Shown here piece by piece: positions 27,086 through 35,205 of a stretch of DNA of 64,000 bases. The stretch spans positions 1,895,469 through 1,959,468 of the forward strand of contig NZ_CP052135.1 of assembly GCF_012955605.1 (NCBI RefSeq), in the 5' to 3' direction. The notes beneath the pieces are model-generated. The model had not been told where the DNA came from, did no database searches, and saw nothing but the letters and a program-made list of their open reading frames with translations. A program made the position numbers and the translations under genes. The stretch is from Bacillus fonticola (GTDB lineage: Bacteria > Bacillota > Bacilli > Bacillales > JC228). Every line of letters begins with the position of its first letter. The first letter of the stretch is position 1.

Positions 27086-27155
27086 GCTTACAAGCATACA
27101 GGAGAAGAACTCTTTTTTCTTGTTTGAACCCCTGACCGCGCTACCGCTTGGTGTC

Positions 27156-27207
27156 CCCTATGTCAGGAAACGGAACGAAAGGACTGTTCCATTTCCTGAC
27201 ATATGGG
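27156..27207. repeat. Long near-perfect inverted repeat
   Basis: CCCTATGTCAGGAAACGGAAC (27156-27176) pairs with GTTCCATTTCCTGACATATGGG (27186-27207) around GAAAGGACT. Nearly all positions pair over ~21 bp. It lies between two transposase remnants and could be a fold-back end of a mobile element or a stable hairpin. There is no T run directly after it. Confidence 0.7.
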
Positions 27208-27219
27208 TTAATTTTTGGG

Positions 27220-27452
27220 TCGAGGGTGCTCCCACATATATTTTACTCATACTAGGTGCACCTACCGCAGGGACCAAGAAGTCGAAGGTGAAACGCCGAC
27301 AGTTACGAACCGTCATTCAGGATATTATGATTCAAGCTTCTAAGCTAGTGAATACAGGAAGAAGAAAGATTTTTAAGCTCAACGCACCACCTGAGCGGTT
27401 CTCGATGTTTCAGTTCCTGTTGAAGAAGTGTGTATTCTTCGTCCCTGTGTAA
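27220..27452 (+). pseudogene. Probable transposase C-terminal remnant
   Basis: An open frame without a start encodes GTKKSKVKRRQLRTVIQDIM, then ASKLVNTGRRKIFKLNAPPE and a TAA at 27450-27452. The basic KVKRR-LRT block followed by K-LV-x-x-GRR-x-x-KL is the pattern at the C-terminus of IS4/IS1380-type transposases. No N-terminal or catalytic part is present nearby. Between this and the yolD gene (27453-27673) I see nothing else. Confidence 0.45.
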
Positions 27453-27673
27453 TGCCTAGGACCCATAGATTGGATGCGCACTGCCAAAAAAGGGGCTGTG
27501 TTTCTTTGATGTGCGTAAAAATTACATGTCATGGAGAGTTCCATCTTTACCAACTAATAATGTGTAAACTTTAGGATTTACTAACAGTGCGGATGTGAGC
27601 CTTCACGGATTCATGTTAAACATTAACTACCTAGCAGTAAGGAGGGGTTCCCACCTTACTGCCACAATATCAC

Positions 27674-28021
27674 TCAACCTTGTAAAACAACGTCAGTGAT
27701 CTCATCAAGATTAATCGACTTAGTCCCCACTTGTGTGAGCAATTTTATTTGCCTACTTACCAAATCAACTGATTGAACCTGTCCCTCCACAAACTGATCT
27801 TTATAAAGATCAAAAAGTTGGAATCTTATCCTTGACTTGTGCTTCATTGCTCTATATATAGAACTCATAAATGTTTCCGTTAGTTGCTCATCTAAAATCG
27901 GCTTCTCCTTTTTCAAATTCTCTTTTTGATGCTCTACTAGTCGCTGTTTATGTTCTGGTAGCATCATTCTGCTAGACTCCCACATTATATTGTGCCCCGG
28001 CGCCAATTTATTTAGCTTCAC
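27674..28021 (-). CDS. yqjX: YolD-like family protein (YqjX-type)
   Basis: Protein of 115 aa with the family pattern MMLPEHKQRL near residue 20 and KPILDEQ near residue 40, then a beta-rich C-terminal half ending LDEITDVVL. YolD-like proteins are encoded next to UvrX/YqjW-type Y-family polymerases and are thought to function with them. GTG at 28021 with GGAGGG 8 nt upstream, 25 bp after the yqjW stop, so it is in the same SOS-controlled operon. Confidence 0.88.
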   Translation of the reverse strand: MKLNKLAPGHNIMWESSRMMLPEHKQRLVEHQKENLKKEKPILDEQLTETFMSSIYRAMKHKSRIRFQLFDLYKDQFVEGQVQSVDLVSRQIKLLTQVGTKSINLDEITDVVLQG

Positions 28022-28046
28022 TTTCTAGACCCTCCTTTAGCAACCC

Positions 28047-29276
28047 TTATTTATAGTGACCACCGATTTTTTCTGCACGTGCAAACGCCTGACCAGCCGA
28101 CGTCAGGGACGATCCTCGAACGATTGATGTCACACCATACTTACCGCGTACAGCATCAATTGCTTGATGTAGATCTTCTTTCTTAGAACTATCGGGAAAA
28201 AGACTTAACTGAACAGTTTCAGATGGCTCTAGTTGGCTCAAGGAAACACCTAAGCTTCTGACCGGAAAACCATCCCAATTTTTTCTAAATAACTGAGTTG
28301 CTACTCTGTATATGTCCGTCCCAAAATTTGTAGCGAAAGATAACTTTGCTTGTCGGTGAAATCCAGTGGGATTCTTAAAATCTGCCCCACGTGAACTAAC
28401 TGAAACAGTCCACCCTCTGTACTTTTTTGCTCGAGCACGGCGCGCCACTTCCTCACAGAGCTCTAACAATACAACAAATATATCCCGAAGGAGATAGTAA
28501 TCACGAGGAAGGGTCATATGATGACCTACTGCCTTTTGCTGACTATGTGTACCTAGCTTGACAGGTGAATGATCAATCCCATTTGCTGTTTGCCATAATA
28601 CTTGGCCATTGACTCCCCATCGTTTAGTTAGTACCGAAACAGAGCAATTTGCTAAGTCACCTATTGTGTAAATTCTCATGCTCTGCAAATGCTTTTCCAT
28701 TCTACCCCCTACACCGAACATCTTCCCGATCGGAAGTGGCCACATGTGACCCCGAAAGTTATCATGATGCAACTTAAAAATACCTTCTTCATTTTTTTTA
28801 GCGAAGTTGTCGCAAGCCGTTTTAGCTAAAATTTTATTAGGGCCTATTCCGACTCGTGCATAGACTCCCGTCTCACTTTTTATAGCTTGTTGCACCTTAC
28901 TAGCAATTGTCCAGTCGTCTCCAAAAAGCCTTAAACTCCCAGAAATATCCAAAAATTGTTCATCCACGGAGAACACTTCCACAAGATCTGTAAACTGTTC
29001 AAGTATCTTTGTAATTTGAACAGACACATCAATATAGCGTTGCATCCTTGGCCTAATGACAACAACTCCTGGACACTTCATTTTTGCTTGCCATAAAGCT
29101 TCCGCCGTCTTAACACCGTATTTCTTTGCTCGAGGACAAGCAGCGAGAATAATTCCACTCCTTCTCTCTGGATCCCCAGAAACGACAACTGGTTTACCTT
29201 GCAGTTTGGGATTATCGGCTTTTTCAACGGAAGCATAAAACGACTCCATGTCAGTTAGAAGGATAACTTTTTCCAT
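28047..29276 (-). CDS. yqjW: Y-family DNA polymerase (UvrX/YqjW-type), SOS-regulated
   Basis: Error-prone translesion polymerase of 409 aa. Catalytic acids lie in LLTDMESFYASVE (residues ~6-18) and FSVDEQFLDISGS (residue ~105), the latter with DEQ instead of the common DEA. The YAR-type steric residues, a helix-hairpin-helix segment (GKMFGVGGRMEKHL) and a C-terminal little-finger domain follow; a beta-clamp-like VQLSLF motif lies near residue 360. ATG at 29276 has GGAGG upstream. The promoter carries two LexA boxes. Together with YolD it matches yqjWX of B. subtilis. Confidence 0.92.
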   Translation of the reverse strand: MEKVILLTDMESFYASVEKADNPKLQGKPVVVSGDPERRSGIILAACPRAKKYGVKTAEALWQAKMKCPGVVVIRPRMQRYIDVSVQITKILEQFTDLVEVFSVDEQFLDISGSLRLFGDDWTIASKVQQAIKSETGVYARVGIGPNKILAKTACDNFAKKNEEGIFKLHHDNFRGHMWPLPIGKMFGVGGRMEKHLQSMRIYTIGDLANCSVSVLTKRWGVNGQVLWQTANGIDHSPVKLGTHSQQKAVGHHMTLPRDYYLLRDIFVVLLELCEEVARRARAKKYRGWTVSVSSRGADFKNPTGFHRQAKLSFATNFGTDIYRVATQLFRKNWDGFPVRSLGVSLSQLEPSETVQLSLFPDSSKKEDLHQAIDAVRGKYGVTSIVRGSSLTSAGQAFARAEKIGGHYK

Positions 29277-29292
29277 ACAGAACCTCCAAAAA

Positions 29293-29341
29293 GAACCTAT
29301 GTTCTCTTTTTATTATATAAGAATGTATGTTCTCTATGCAA
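29293..29341 (-). promoter_or_regulatory. SOS promoter of yqjW with two LexA boxes
   Basis: On the minus strand TTGCAT (29341-29336), an 18-nt spacer and TATAAT (29317-29312) form a promoter. GAACATACATTC (29332-29321) in the spacer is a one-mismatch LexA box; GAACATAGGTTC (29304-29293) is a perfect GAAC-N4-GTTC just downstream of the -10. LexA bound here would block initiation. Confidence 0.85.
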
Positions 29342-29484
29342 TGGAAATGTTTAGCACACGGAGGAAACACAAAAAACCATTGGAGTTCAAGCCCATGTCT
29401 TCTTATATTTCAAAAAAATAACCACTCTAAGGAAACTAATGGAAACTTGAAAATTCTTCAGGGGGGTTTTATTGCACAAAAAAT

Positions 29485-29514
29485 AGCCACCGCACCGGCA
29501 AAGGTATGGTGACT
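29485..29514 (-). terminator. Terminator-like hairpin downstream of the secreted protein gene
   Basis: On the minus strand AGTCACC pairs with GGTGGCT and is followed by ATTTTTTG. It lies 108 bp past the stop at 29622. A second small hairpin, GGGGAA with TTCCCC at 29558-29576, lies between. The rest of 29342-29621 holds no gene that I can support. Confidence 0.55.
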
Positions 29515-29621
29515 ACTTACCGCTAAATAAAATTTAGCACTTCGCTACTCATAATTAGGGGAACAATTCATTCCCCGTTCCTACTGTGTCATACCTCATG
29601 AGAACTTCAATTTTAGTTTCA

Positions 29622-30182
29622 TTACTGTTTGTTTTTTGCTTTGTCTTTAGCTTTTTTAACTTTCACCGTGATTTCTTCCTCGAGATCCTCGAGTTGTTCT
29701 ATTTTAACTTCTTCTCCACTCTCATTAAGTGATTGCAACTGTTGCTTCACTTTACCGTTATTTAGGTCGAATCTGCCGTAACCTTCTCCAGTAATAAGGT
29801 ATGCTGGACCATAAGGACTCTCAACTTCGTTTAGGAATAAAATATATTGTTTTTTCTCCTCTAGCAAAGGATTCTGTTTGTACTGTCTTTCAGGTGCTCC
29901 AGCTTGATAAAATTCTACATAATCAGTGTCTATATTCCCCTTGTAAGTCTTTTTAACTTCAGCACGAAATTTGGTTACGTCATCATGTTCATAATGTATT
30001 GTTTCGACTCGTTCTAAAACTTTCACCTTAACGATCAAGTCAGAATCATTAACTACCTCCTCGAATGTTAAAGGCGTTAAAAGACCATTGATCCATGTTA
30101 TTTCATCCTTTTGGGCTGCAAATGCAGTTAAACTTAAGAGCACAAGCATAGTAACGATTACTGCAGTAACTTTCTTTTTCAA
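29622..30182 (-). CDS. Hypothetical secreted protein
   Basis: Protein of 186 aa with a clear signal peptide (MKKKVTAVIVTMLVLLSLTAFAAQ; cleavage likely near residue 23). The mature part has an alternating beta pattern (DLIVKVKVLERVET, AEVKKTYKGN, KKQYILFLNEVESPYGPAYLITG) and ends in a highly charged Lys/Glu helix. I do not recognise a named family. The TTG at 30182 has AAAGGGGG 8 nt upstream. It follows the metalloprotease fragment by 15 bp, so the two formed one operon. Confidence 0.75.
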   Translation of the reverse strand: MKKKVTAVIVTMLVLLSLTAFAAQKDEITWINGLLTPLTFEEVVNDSDLIVKVKVLERVETIHYEHDDVTKFRAEVKKTYKGNIDTDYVEFYQAGAPERQYKQNPLLEEKKQYILFLNEVESPYGPAYLITGEGYGRFDLNNGKVKQQLQSLNESGEEVKIEQLEDLEEEITVKVKKAKDKAKNKQ

Positions 30183-30197
30183 TTAAATGGCCCCCTT

Positions 30198-30560
30198 TTA
30201 ATAAATTGCCATGAGACCGTTAAGATCCGCCTGTGTCGGCCCATCAGCAGTGCCACCGCCGTCACCTATTCTCGAGTACATTAAAACGTGTGAGTATGAA
30301 ACATCCTTCAGTCCCCAGACATGCCCCCATTCATGAGCAGCTAATGTAGCTAGAAAATCGTCTGAAAAATCATCAACCTTCGCGTCATTAAACATGATTT
30401 TAAAAGTGTGGTGTTCACCGTCAGTTGTTAAAGGTTCGTGATATGCGTTGTAAATGGAGAACCAGTTACTATATGCCCCTACAAAGTTATCAACGCTACG
30501 GTCATTCACATACGAAGCCGTAAAGCAGCTACACCAAGGCAGGCGTTGCATTGGAGAGAA
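30198..30560 (-). pseudogene. C-terminal fragment of a matrixin-like zinc metalloprotease
   Basis: The frame carries AAHEWGHVWGLKDVSYSHVLMY: the HExxHxxGxxD zinc site followed by a Met-turn, typical of metzincin/matrixin peptidases. Before it lies TFKIMFNDAKVDDFSDDFLA. The frame is open to 30587 but its first ~20 residues have no start with a ribosome site and no signal peptide; the SD-bearing yolD-like gene begins head-to-head at this border. I read it as a 5'-truncated secreted peptidase. The alternative is a short intact cytoplasmic variant. Confidence 0.65.
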
Positions 30561-30585
30561 GTAAAAAGATAGGAGGACATCGTGC

Positions 30586-30918
30586 ATGATGGACAGAGGC
30601 GCAGCAAAGTGGTCAATGATGATGTTACCAGAACATAAAAAAATGCATTCGGATCTATATCAGGAGCAAAAGAACGTACAGAAGCCTATCCTTGATGAAC
30701 AAAAAATAGATGAGCTAAACGAAATCATTAGATCAGCACTGCTAGACAAATCACGAGTAGGAATTACATTTTACCGCAAACAAAGGTTCCACACGATAAC
30801 AGGATTTGTCTCGAACTTTGATTATATAGGCAAATCTCTACAGGTGTTGAGTGAAGCAACAGAATCTCATTATATTCCTCTCGAGGACATACTAGAAGTA
30901 GCAATAGTTTATCCTTAA
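30586..30918 (+). CDS. YolD-like family protein, second copy (orphan)
   Basis: Protein of 110 aa with the same landmarks as the yqjX-type gene: MMMLPEHKKM near residue 11 and KPILDEQ near residue 33, then SRVGITFYRKQRF and LEDILEVAIVYP. ATG at 30586 with AGGAGG 9 nt upstream. No Y-family polymerase gene follows it and I see no LexA box directly upstream, so it is separated from a partner. It may have belonged with the truncated uvrX at 25.3 kb. Confidence 0.82.
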   Translation: MMDRGAAKWSMMMLPEHKKMHSDLYQEQKNVQKPILDEQKIDELNEIIRSALLDKSRVGITFYRKQRFHTITGFVSNFDYIGKSLQVLSEATESHYIPLEDILEVAIVYP

Positions 30919-30982
30919 TGTCAATTGAAAAAAATTATCGAAGCAAATACCGGTAGATCGTTCACAGCAAACAAGGATGAAA

Positions 30983-31029
30983 AGGAAATAGCGTTCCACC
31001 TTCTAACAAGGAATGGATAGCTATTTCCT
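30983..31029. terminator. Hairpin between convergent yolD-like gene and uspA
   Basis: AGGAAATAGC (30983-30992) pairs perfectly with GCTATTTCCT (31020-31029); the loop contains an inner CCTT/AAGG stem. It lies between two convergent genes. The tails are weakly T-rich, so efficiency is uncertain. Confidence 0.5.
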
Positions 31030-31072
31030 AAGTATTTTAATCAGTTTACCTAAAAAACAATGCACGACACTA

Positions 31073-31492
31073 CTATTTCACAATCATAACCGGACAGGTG
31101 GCGCGTTTCGCAACCTTATGAGACACGCTACCTAACACCATCTCTTGAAATTTGTTCAGTCCTCGACTTCCAATTACAATGACGTCTGTAGGATTTTGTT
31201 CTGCATACTGCACAATCGTTGGTCCTGGTTCGCCATGCAAAAACTTTAATTCATAGGGGACATTTGACTTTTCTGCTAATTCTTCTATCGGGAACATCTG
31301 TTTTTTTCGTTTGTCACCAATACTTGCTGAGTCCCAATGACGCAACACATCCTGCTTAGACGTAGAGCCATCTACAACATAAATGACAGTAACCTTCGCC
31401 TCAGGATGTAGCTTAGCTAACTCAATTGCTCTTGTTGCTGCACGAATGGAATGTTCAGAGCCATCAGACGCCAATAAAATGTTTTTAAACAT
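31073..31492 (-). CDS. Universal stress protein (UspA family)
   Basis: Protein of 139 aa with the UspA fold: MFKNILLASDGSEHSIRA at the N-terminus and the ATP-binding signature G-x2-G-x9-G(S/T) in GSRGLNKFQEMVLGSVSHKV (about residues 110-130). The ATG at 31492 is preferred over a GTG embedded in the AAGGAG site. It lies downstream of the sulP gene in the same direction, with a broken paralogue between them. SulP-UspA pairs are common and the Usp is presumed to regulate transport or stress survival. Confidence 0.9.
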   Translation of the reverse strand: MFKNILLASDGSEHSIRAATRAIELAKLHPEAKVTVIYVVDGSTSKQDVLRHWDSASIGDKRKKQMFPIEELAEKSNVPYELKFLHGEPGPTIVQYAEQNPTDVIVIGSRGLNKFQEMVLGSVSHKVAKRATCPVMIVK

Positions 31493-31597
31493 AGGATTCA
31501 CTCCTTACGCATAGTGATTTTCCCCTCTACATCCCCATAAATAAAGCGCTTACAGTTTAATCTTAAAATTAGCCCCCTGTTGTAACAGAGAGCATTG

Positions 31598-31741
31598 TCA
31601 AAATTTTGATGTTTGGGAGTCAATGACGTACACAATTTCAATGCTTGCGTCTTCAGTATATTTAGCTAATCCCATTGCTGTTTCAGCAGCTCGTAACGCG
31701 TGCTTGGAACCATCTGATGCTAATAGTATTCTCTTAAACAT
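31598..31741 (-). pseudogene. Truncated UspA paralogue (N-terminal 47 residues)
   Basis: From an ATG at 31741 with GGAGG upstream the minus strand reads MFKRILLASDGSKHALRAAE, continues TAMGLAKYTEDASIEIVYVI and stops at TGA (31598-31600) soon after DSQTSKF. It parallels the first third of the intact uspA next to it (MFKNILLASDGSEHSIRAAT, VYVVDGSTSKQ). The ATP-binding half is gone. It probably arose by tandem duplication and deletion between the two copies. Confidence 0.85.
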
Positions 31742-31802
31742 GTACAAATCCTCCTATTTTCAAGAAAAGCACGTTGCAAACATCACAACGTGCTCCTGTA
31801 CT

Positions 31803-33281
31803 TTAATGTCCACTAGAGAGCTTTGCGCCTGGCTTATCGTGGATCGCAACTCGTTTGACCAACGTTGAGCTAGAATCATTTAGGCCAATTAGTGATACAT
31901 CAATATGATTTTGTCTAAACTTGAAAACTATCTTATCAATAGCGCCTACTGCTGAGTCGTCCCACACATGGGCGTTTGAAAAATCAATTTCTACCTGACG
32001 AACATTTTCTTCTTTAAAGTTAAAGTCTTCTATTAGATCCGTAACCGACGCGAAAAAGATTTGACCTTGAACCTTGTAAACACGCTTTTCGCCTACTAGA
32101 TTCGATGTCACGTGAACCTTTGAGATCTTGGCTACGAAGAAAATCGCGCTTAGTAAGATTCCTGCAAAAACACCTTTTGATAAATCGTGTGTCCACACTA
32201 CAGTCGTGACCGTAACAAGCATAACGAGCGTATCGGTAACGGGCACTTTTGTCATATTTCGTAATGAAGACCAATCAAATGTACCGATTGATACCATGAT
32301 CATTACACCCACGAGAGCAGCCATAGGAACTTGAACTACTACTCCACCCAGAACCATAATGAGAAACATCAGGAAAACTCCCGCAACTAATGTGGACAGT
32401 CTTCCTCTAGCACCAGACTTCGCGTTGATGACTGACTGACCAATCATCGCGCATCCAGCCATTCCACCGAAGAATCCGGTTACGACATTCGCAATCCCTT
32501 GTCCACGACTTTCTTTGTTTTTATCACTTCCTGTATCCGTCATATCGTCAACAATCGATGCCGTTAATAGAGATTCGAGAAGTCCAACAATCGCCAAAGC
32601 TAATGACGTAGGGAAAATAATGGCAAGGGTTTCGAAGTTAAATGGTACTTCTGGAATCAAAAATGATGGTAATGATTGCGTAATCGTTCCAAGATCTCCT
32701 ACTGTGCGTAGTTCAAACCCACCAAAAATAGCAAGGGCTGTCATCGCTACAATCGCTACTAAAGGTGCAGGTACGGCCGTTGTAAAACGCGGTAATAAAT
32801 ATATAATAGCTAACGTTGCACCCACGAATACATACGTCATCGTCGATATTCCGAAGAAGTGAGGGACTTGAGCCATAAAAATCAAAATAGCAAGTGCGTT
32901 TACAAATCCAACCATCACCGAACGTGGAATGAATTTCATAAACCGACCTACTTTAAGCACCCCAAACACGATCTGAATGACTCCCGTCAAAATCGTCGCA
33001 GCAAATAAATACTCAACTCCGTAGTCTTTCACAAGAGTTACCATGAGTAATGCCATGGCCCCTGTTGCACCAGAAATCATAGCTGGTCGACCACCCATAA
33101 AGGCGATTACGACAGCAATACTAAAGGACGCATACAAACCAACCATCGGATCTACTCCAGCGATGATCGAAAAGGCAATTGCTTCAGGGATCAATGCTAA
33201 CGCAACGACAATTCCAGCAAGCACATCACCGCGAATGTTACCAAACCACTCCTTCTTCAATTGTTGTAAAGAAAAGTTCAT
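31803..33281 (-). CDS. SulP family anion transporter with STAS domain
   Basis: Membrane protein of 492 aa. The N-terminal ~370 residues hold about ten or more hydrophobic helices with SulP landmarks ([36 protein letters not shown]). The C-terminal STAS domain (from about residue 385) includes [20 protein letters not shown]. Family members move sulfate or bicarbonate, usually with sodium or protons; in alkaliphiles a Na+-coupled bicarbonate role is possible but not shown. ATG at 33281 with GAGGTGGAG upstream. The 280 bp to yqzH must hold divergent promoters. Confidence 0.92.
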   Translation of the reverse strand: MNFSLQQLKKEWFGNIRGDVLAGIVVALALIPEAIAFSIIAGVDPMVGLYASFSIAVVIAFMGGRPAMISGATGAMALLMVTLVKDYGVEYLFAATILTGVIQIVFGVLKVGRFMKFIPRSVMVGFVNALAILIFMAQVPHFFGISTMTYVFVGATLAIIYLLPRFTTAVPAPLVAIVAMTALAIFGGFELRTVGDLGTITQSLPSFLIPEVPFNFETLAIIFPTSLALAIVGLLESLLTASIVDDMTDTGSDKNKESRGQGIANVVTGFFGGMAGCAMIGQSVINAKSGARGRLSTLVAGVFLMFLIMVLGGVVVQVPMAALVGVMIMVSIGTFDWSSLRNMTKVPVTDTLVMLVTVTTVVWTHDLSKGVFAGILLSAIFFVAKISKVHVTSNLVGEKRVYKVQGQIFFASVTDLIEDFNFKEENVRQVEIDFSNAHVWDDSAVGAIDKIVFKFRQNHIDVSLIGLNDSSSTLVKRVAIHDKPGAKLSSGH

Positions 33282-33565
33282 ACTCCACCTCTTTATCGTT
33301 TTATTTTTTCGACTTCAAACTCTCATTGAAGTCAGGTCCGTTATCAACTCGTGAAGCATATCACAGAGATTCAATTTGGCAAATTCCAATGTAAGCGGGA
33401 ACAACACTACATATTCTCTCTCAATCTCTATTATTCTCTATTTATCTTTTGAAATCACTTTTGTTATACTCACGAAAAGTAAAACAAATTCGAAAATTAT
33501 ATTTTGTGAATATCTGAACAGGGACAACATGGTGAATAAAAGAATTTTTTTCTGGAGGTTGAAGT

Positions 33566-33757
33566 ATGGAGAGAACTTGGATAAACAAGTGCCTTGTACA
33601 GGCGTTAGATAGGTACGGCTTAACGATGGAAGACCTCACGAAGCAAGAATACGAAGAGTTGGTCGCTAACATTGCTGACCGCACAAAAACAGGAGAAGCG
33701 CTGTACGAAGTGGTGGAGGACGAGGTGTACAACCTCTTCTCTCCACCTCTTCCGTAA
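33566..33757 (+). CDS. YqzH-like small protein
   Basis: Protein of 63 aa with predicted helices only (WINKCLVQALDRYGLTMED, YEVVEDEVYNLFS). It resembles the uncharacterised YqzH family, and the position between yqjW/X and yqjQ/P matches the B. subtilis order. ATG at 33566 with TGGAGG 7 nt upstream. Function unknown. The match to YqzH is from memory of short motifs and context. Confidence 0.6.
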   Translation: MERTWINKCLVQALDRYGLTMEDLTKQEYEELVANIADRTKTGEALYEVVEDEVYNLFSPPLP

Positions 33758-34057
33758 GGCAGGAGAGATTCCCTTTCGTATCATTCGTGCCTCTTCTGTA
33801 CATACGACCACCTACGATTTCAGCACCGAAAGGATCGTATGTCCAAGCTTCCCGATCGCCTTCTGTCACAACGTCTGTATGCCCTTCAAACAGTAGCGTT
33901 TTTCCTGGTTTCCCAGAATCTACAAATCCTATGACATTCGGTCTTCCTGGCGCCACTTCTTCAACATAAACGTCTATTGACAGCGATCGTAAGTAGTCGG
34001 CCACATAATGTGCTACCTTTTCCTCATTTCCATCGTCAACACCTGGACAATAAACAC
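33758..34057 (-). pseudogene. M20 family peptidase, N-terminal fragment
   Basis: The frame reads DDGNEEKVAHYVADYLRSL, then FEGHTDVVTEGDREAWTYDP and GRMYRRGTNDTKGNL. These are the two metal-site regions of ArgE/DapE-type M20 enzymes. It has no start region (it joins a symporter fragment at about 34057) and loses homology after the NDTKGNL block, where it runs into yqzH. Only about 100 of the expected ~430 residues remain. Confidence 0.8.
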
Positions 34058-34263
34058 TTGAGAACCGGTAACACGACAGAGTGCATACCGAAAGCTTCTG
34101 GGAAGTAGGTAGAGATCACTATATAACTACCGACACCTAGAATCATAGAGGCAAGCGCTCCGTACTTGTTCCCCGTTTTCCAGTACAGACCTAAAACTAC
34201 TGGCCAAATAAACGCAGCCTCTAATCCTCCAAACGCGAACAAATTGAGCCAAATGTTTACCAC
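34058..34263 (-). pseudogene. Sodium:solute symporter fragment (PanF-like)
   Basis: About 68 residues, MVNIWLNLFAFGGLEAAFIW then WKTGNKYGALASMILGVGSY and FGMHSVVLPV, match the region near the C-terminal helices of sodium/pantothenate-type symporters (SSS family). Both ends are missing. At about 34057 it is fused out of frame to the M20 fragment, so a deletion joined two neighbouring genes. Confidence 0.7.
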
Positions 34264-34302
34264 CGTCTAGAAAGGTTAGAAGATATTCTCGGGGGAGACT
34301 TT

Positions 34303-34371
34303 ATGGAACCTAGCAAGCGACTTATGTTGGAGATCTTGTTAAAAATGGTCGAAGAAAAAGAAAGAGTATGA
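34303..34371 (+). CDS. Possible 22-residue ORF
   Basis: ATG at 34303 follows GGGGGAG by 5 nt and opens a frame of 22 codons with an amphipathic helical composition (MEPSKRLMLEILLKMVEEKE). It ends at a TGA that forms the first bases of the terminator stem at 34369. I do not recognise it. It could be a real small protein or the leftover end of a deleted gene. Confidence 0.3.
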   Translation: MEPSKRLMLEILLKMVEEKERV

Positions 34372-34387
34372 CGGGTCATCCCCGTCA
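34369..34387. terminator. Terminator downstream of yqjQ
   Basis: TGACGGG pairs with CCCGTCA on a TCATC loop. On the minus strand it is followed by TACTCTTTCTTTTTCTTC. It ends the yqjP-yqjQ transcript 12 bp past its stop. Confidence 0.7.
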
Positions 34388-34398
34388 CACTCCCTACA

Positions 34399-35205
34399 TT
34401 ACTTACTGAAAAATGCCCGCTTCCCTAAAAATTCAACGAGAGAAGGCGACAATGCATACAAAATGCTACCCATGTTCATCCACCTAGGCAAATTGATCTC
34501 CCTTTTTCTCGTGAACATACATTGTACGATCGCGTCCGCAACCACCTCGGTTGACAGCATAAACTGCTTAATATTTTGCAAATATGTCCCCGACTCGTCT
34601 GCAATCGAAAAGAAGTTTGTCGCAACAGGTCCTGGATTGACGCTCGTCACATAAATGCCATCACGCGCCATTTCCATGCGCAAGCTATTTGTAAATCCGA
34701 GCACCGCATGCTTGGAAGCTGAGTACACACTAGATTTCGGTGTTGCTAGTTTCCCAGCCTGTGAGGCTACATTAATAATGTGGCCCGCGCCTTTATGACG
34801 CATGGCGGGCACGACTTGCTTTGTACAAGACATTAAACCGAGTACATTCGTTTGGAACATCCCGTCCGCGTCCTCCAAGTCGGCATGAACGAATTCATCA
34901 AACACTCCGTATCCTGCGTTGTTTACGAGAACATCAACGGGGCTGAGTTCACGTGCGATCCGTGTAAACACGCTCTCAACTTGATTACGATTTTGTACGT
35001 CAAGGGCAAACGCTGTAATGGTTCCTTTTGCTTCGACTTCCTTTTGAATATGTTCAACTAGTTCTTGAAGCTTGTCCTCAGAGCGAGCAAGTAATACGAC
35101 ACTCGCCCCACTCGCTGCACAGCGTTCGGCGACCGCTGCTCCAATCCCGCTAGAAGCTCCTGTAATCGCTACGAGCTTCCCATGAAGTTTTTCGTTTATT
35201 TTCAC
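34399..35205 (-). CDS. yqjQ: Short-chain dehydrogenase (YqjQ)
   Basis: SDR oxidoreductase of 268 aa. The cofactor motif TGASSGIG is at about residues 15-22, NNAGYG near 95, the catalytic Ser in NVASQAGK and the YSASKHA motif (Tyr/Lys) near 158-162. Substrate unknown. It overlaps yqjP by 4 nt, so both are translated from one message, in the order known from B. subtilis. Confidence 0.92.
   Translation of the reverse strand: MKINEKLHGKLVAITGASSGIGAAVAERCAASGASVVLLARSEDKLQELVEHIQKEVEAKGTITAFALDVQNRNQVESVFTRIARELSPVDVLVNNAGYGVFDEFVHADLEDADGMFQTNVLGLMSCTKQVVPAMRHKGAGHIINVASQAGKLATPKSSVYSASKHAVLGFTNSLRMEMARDGIYVTSVNPGPVATNFFSIADESGTYLQNIKQFMLSTEVVADAIVQCMFTRKREINLPRWMNMGSILYALSPSLVEFLGKRAFFSK

Noticed and set aside
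26753-27452. Plus-strand ORF from 26850 joining ISLre2 antisense to the transposase C-terminal remnant
   Set aside because: Only the part from about 27220 has protein-like motifs; the rest is antisense to the ISLre2 remnant.
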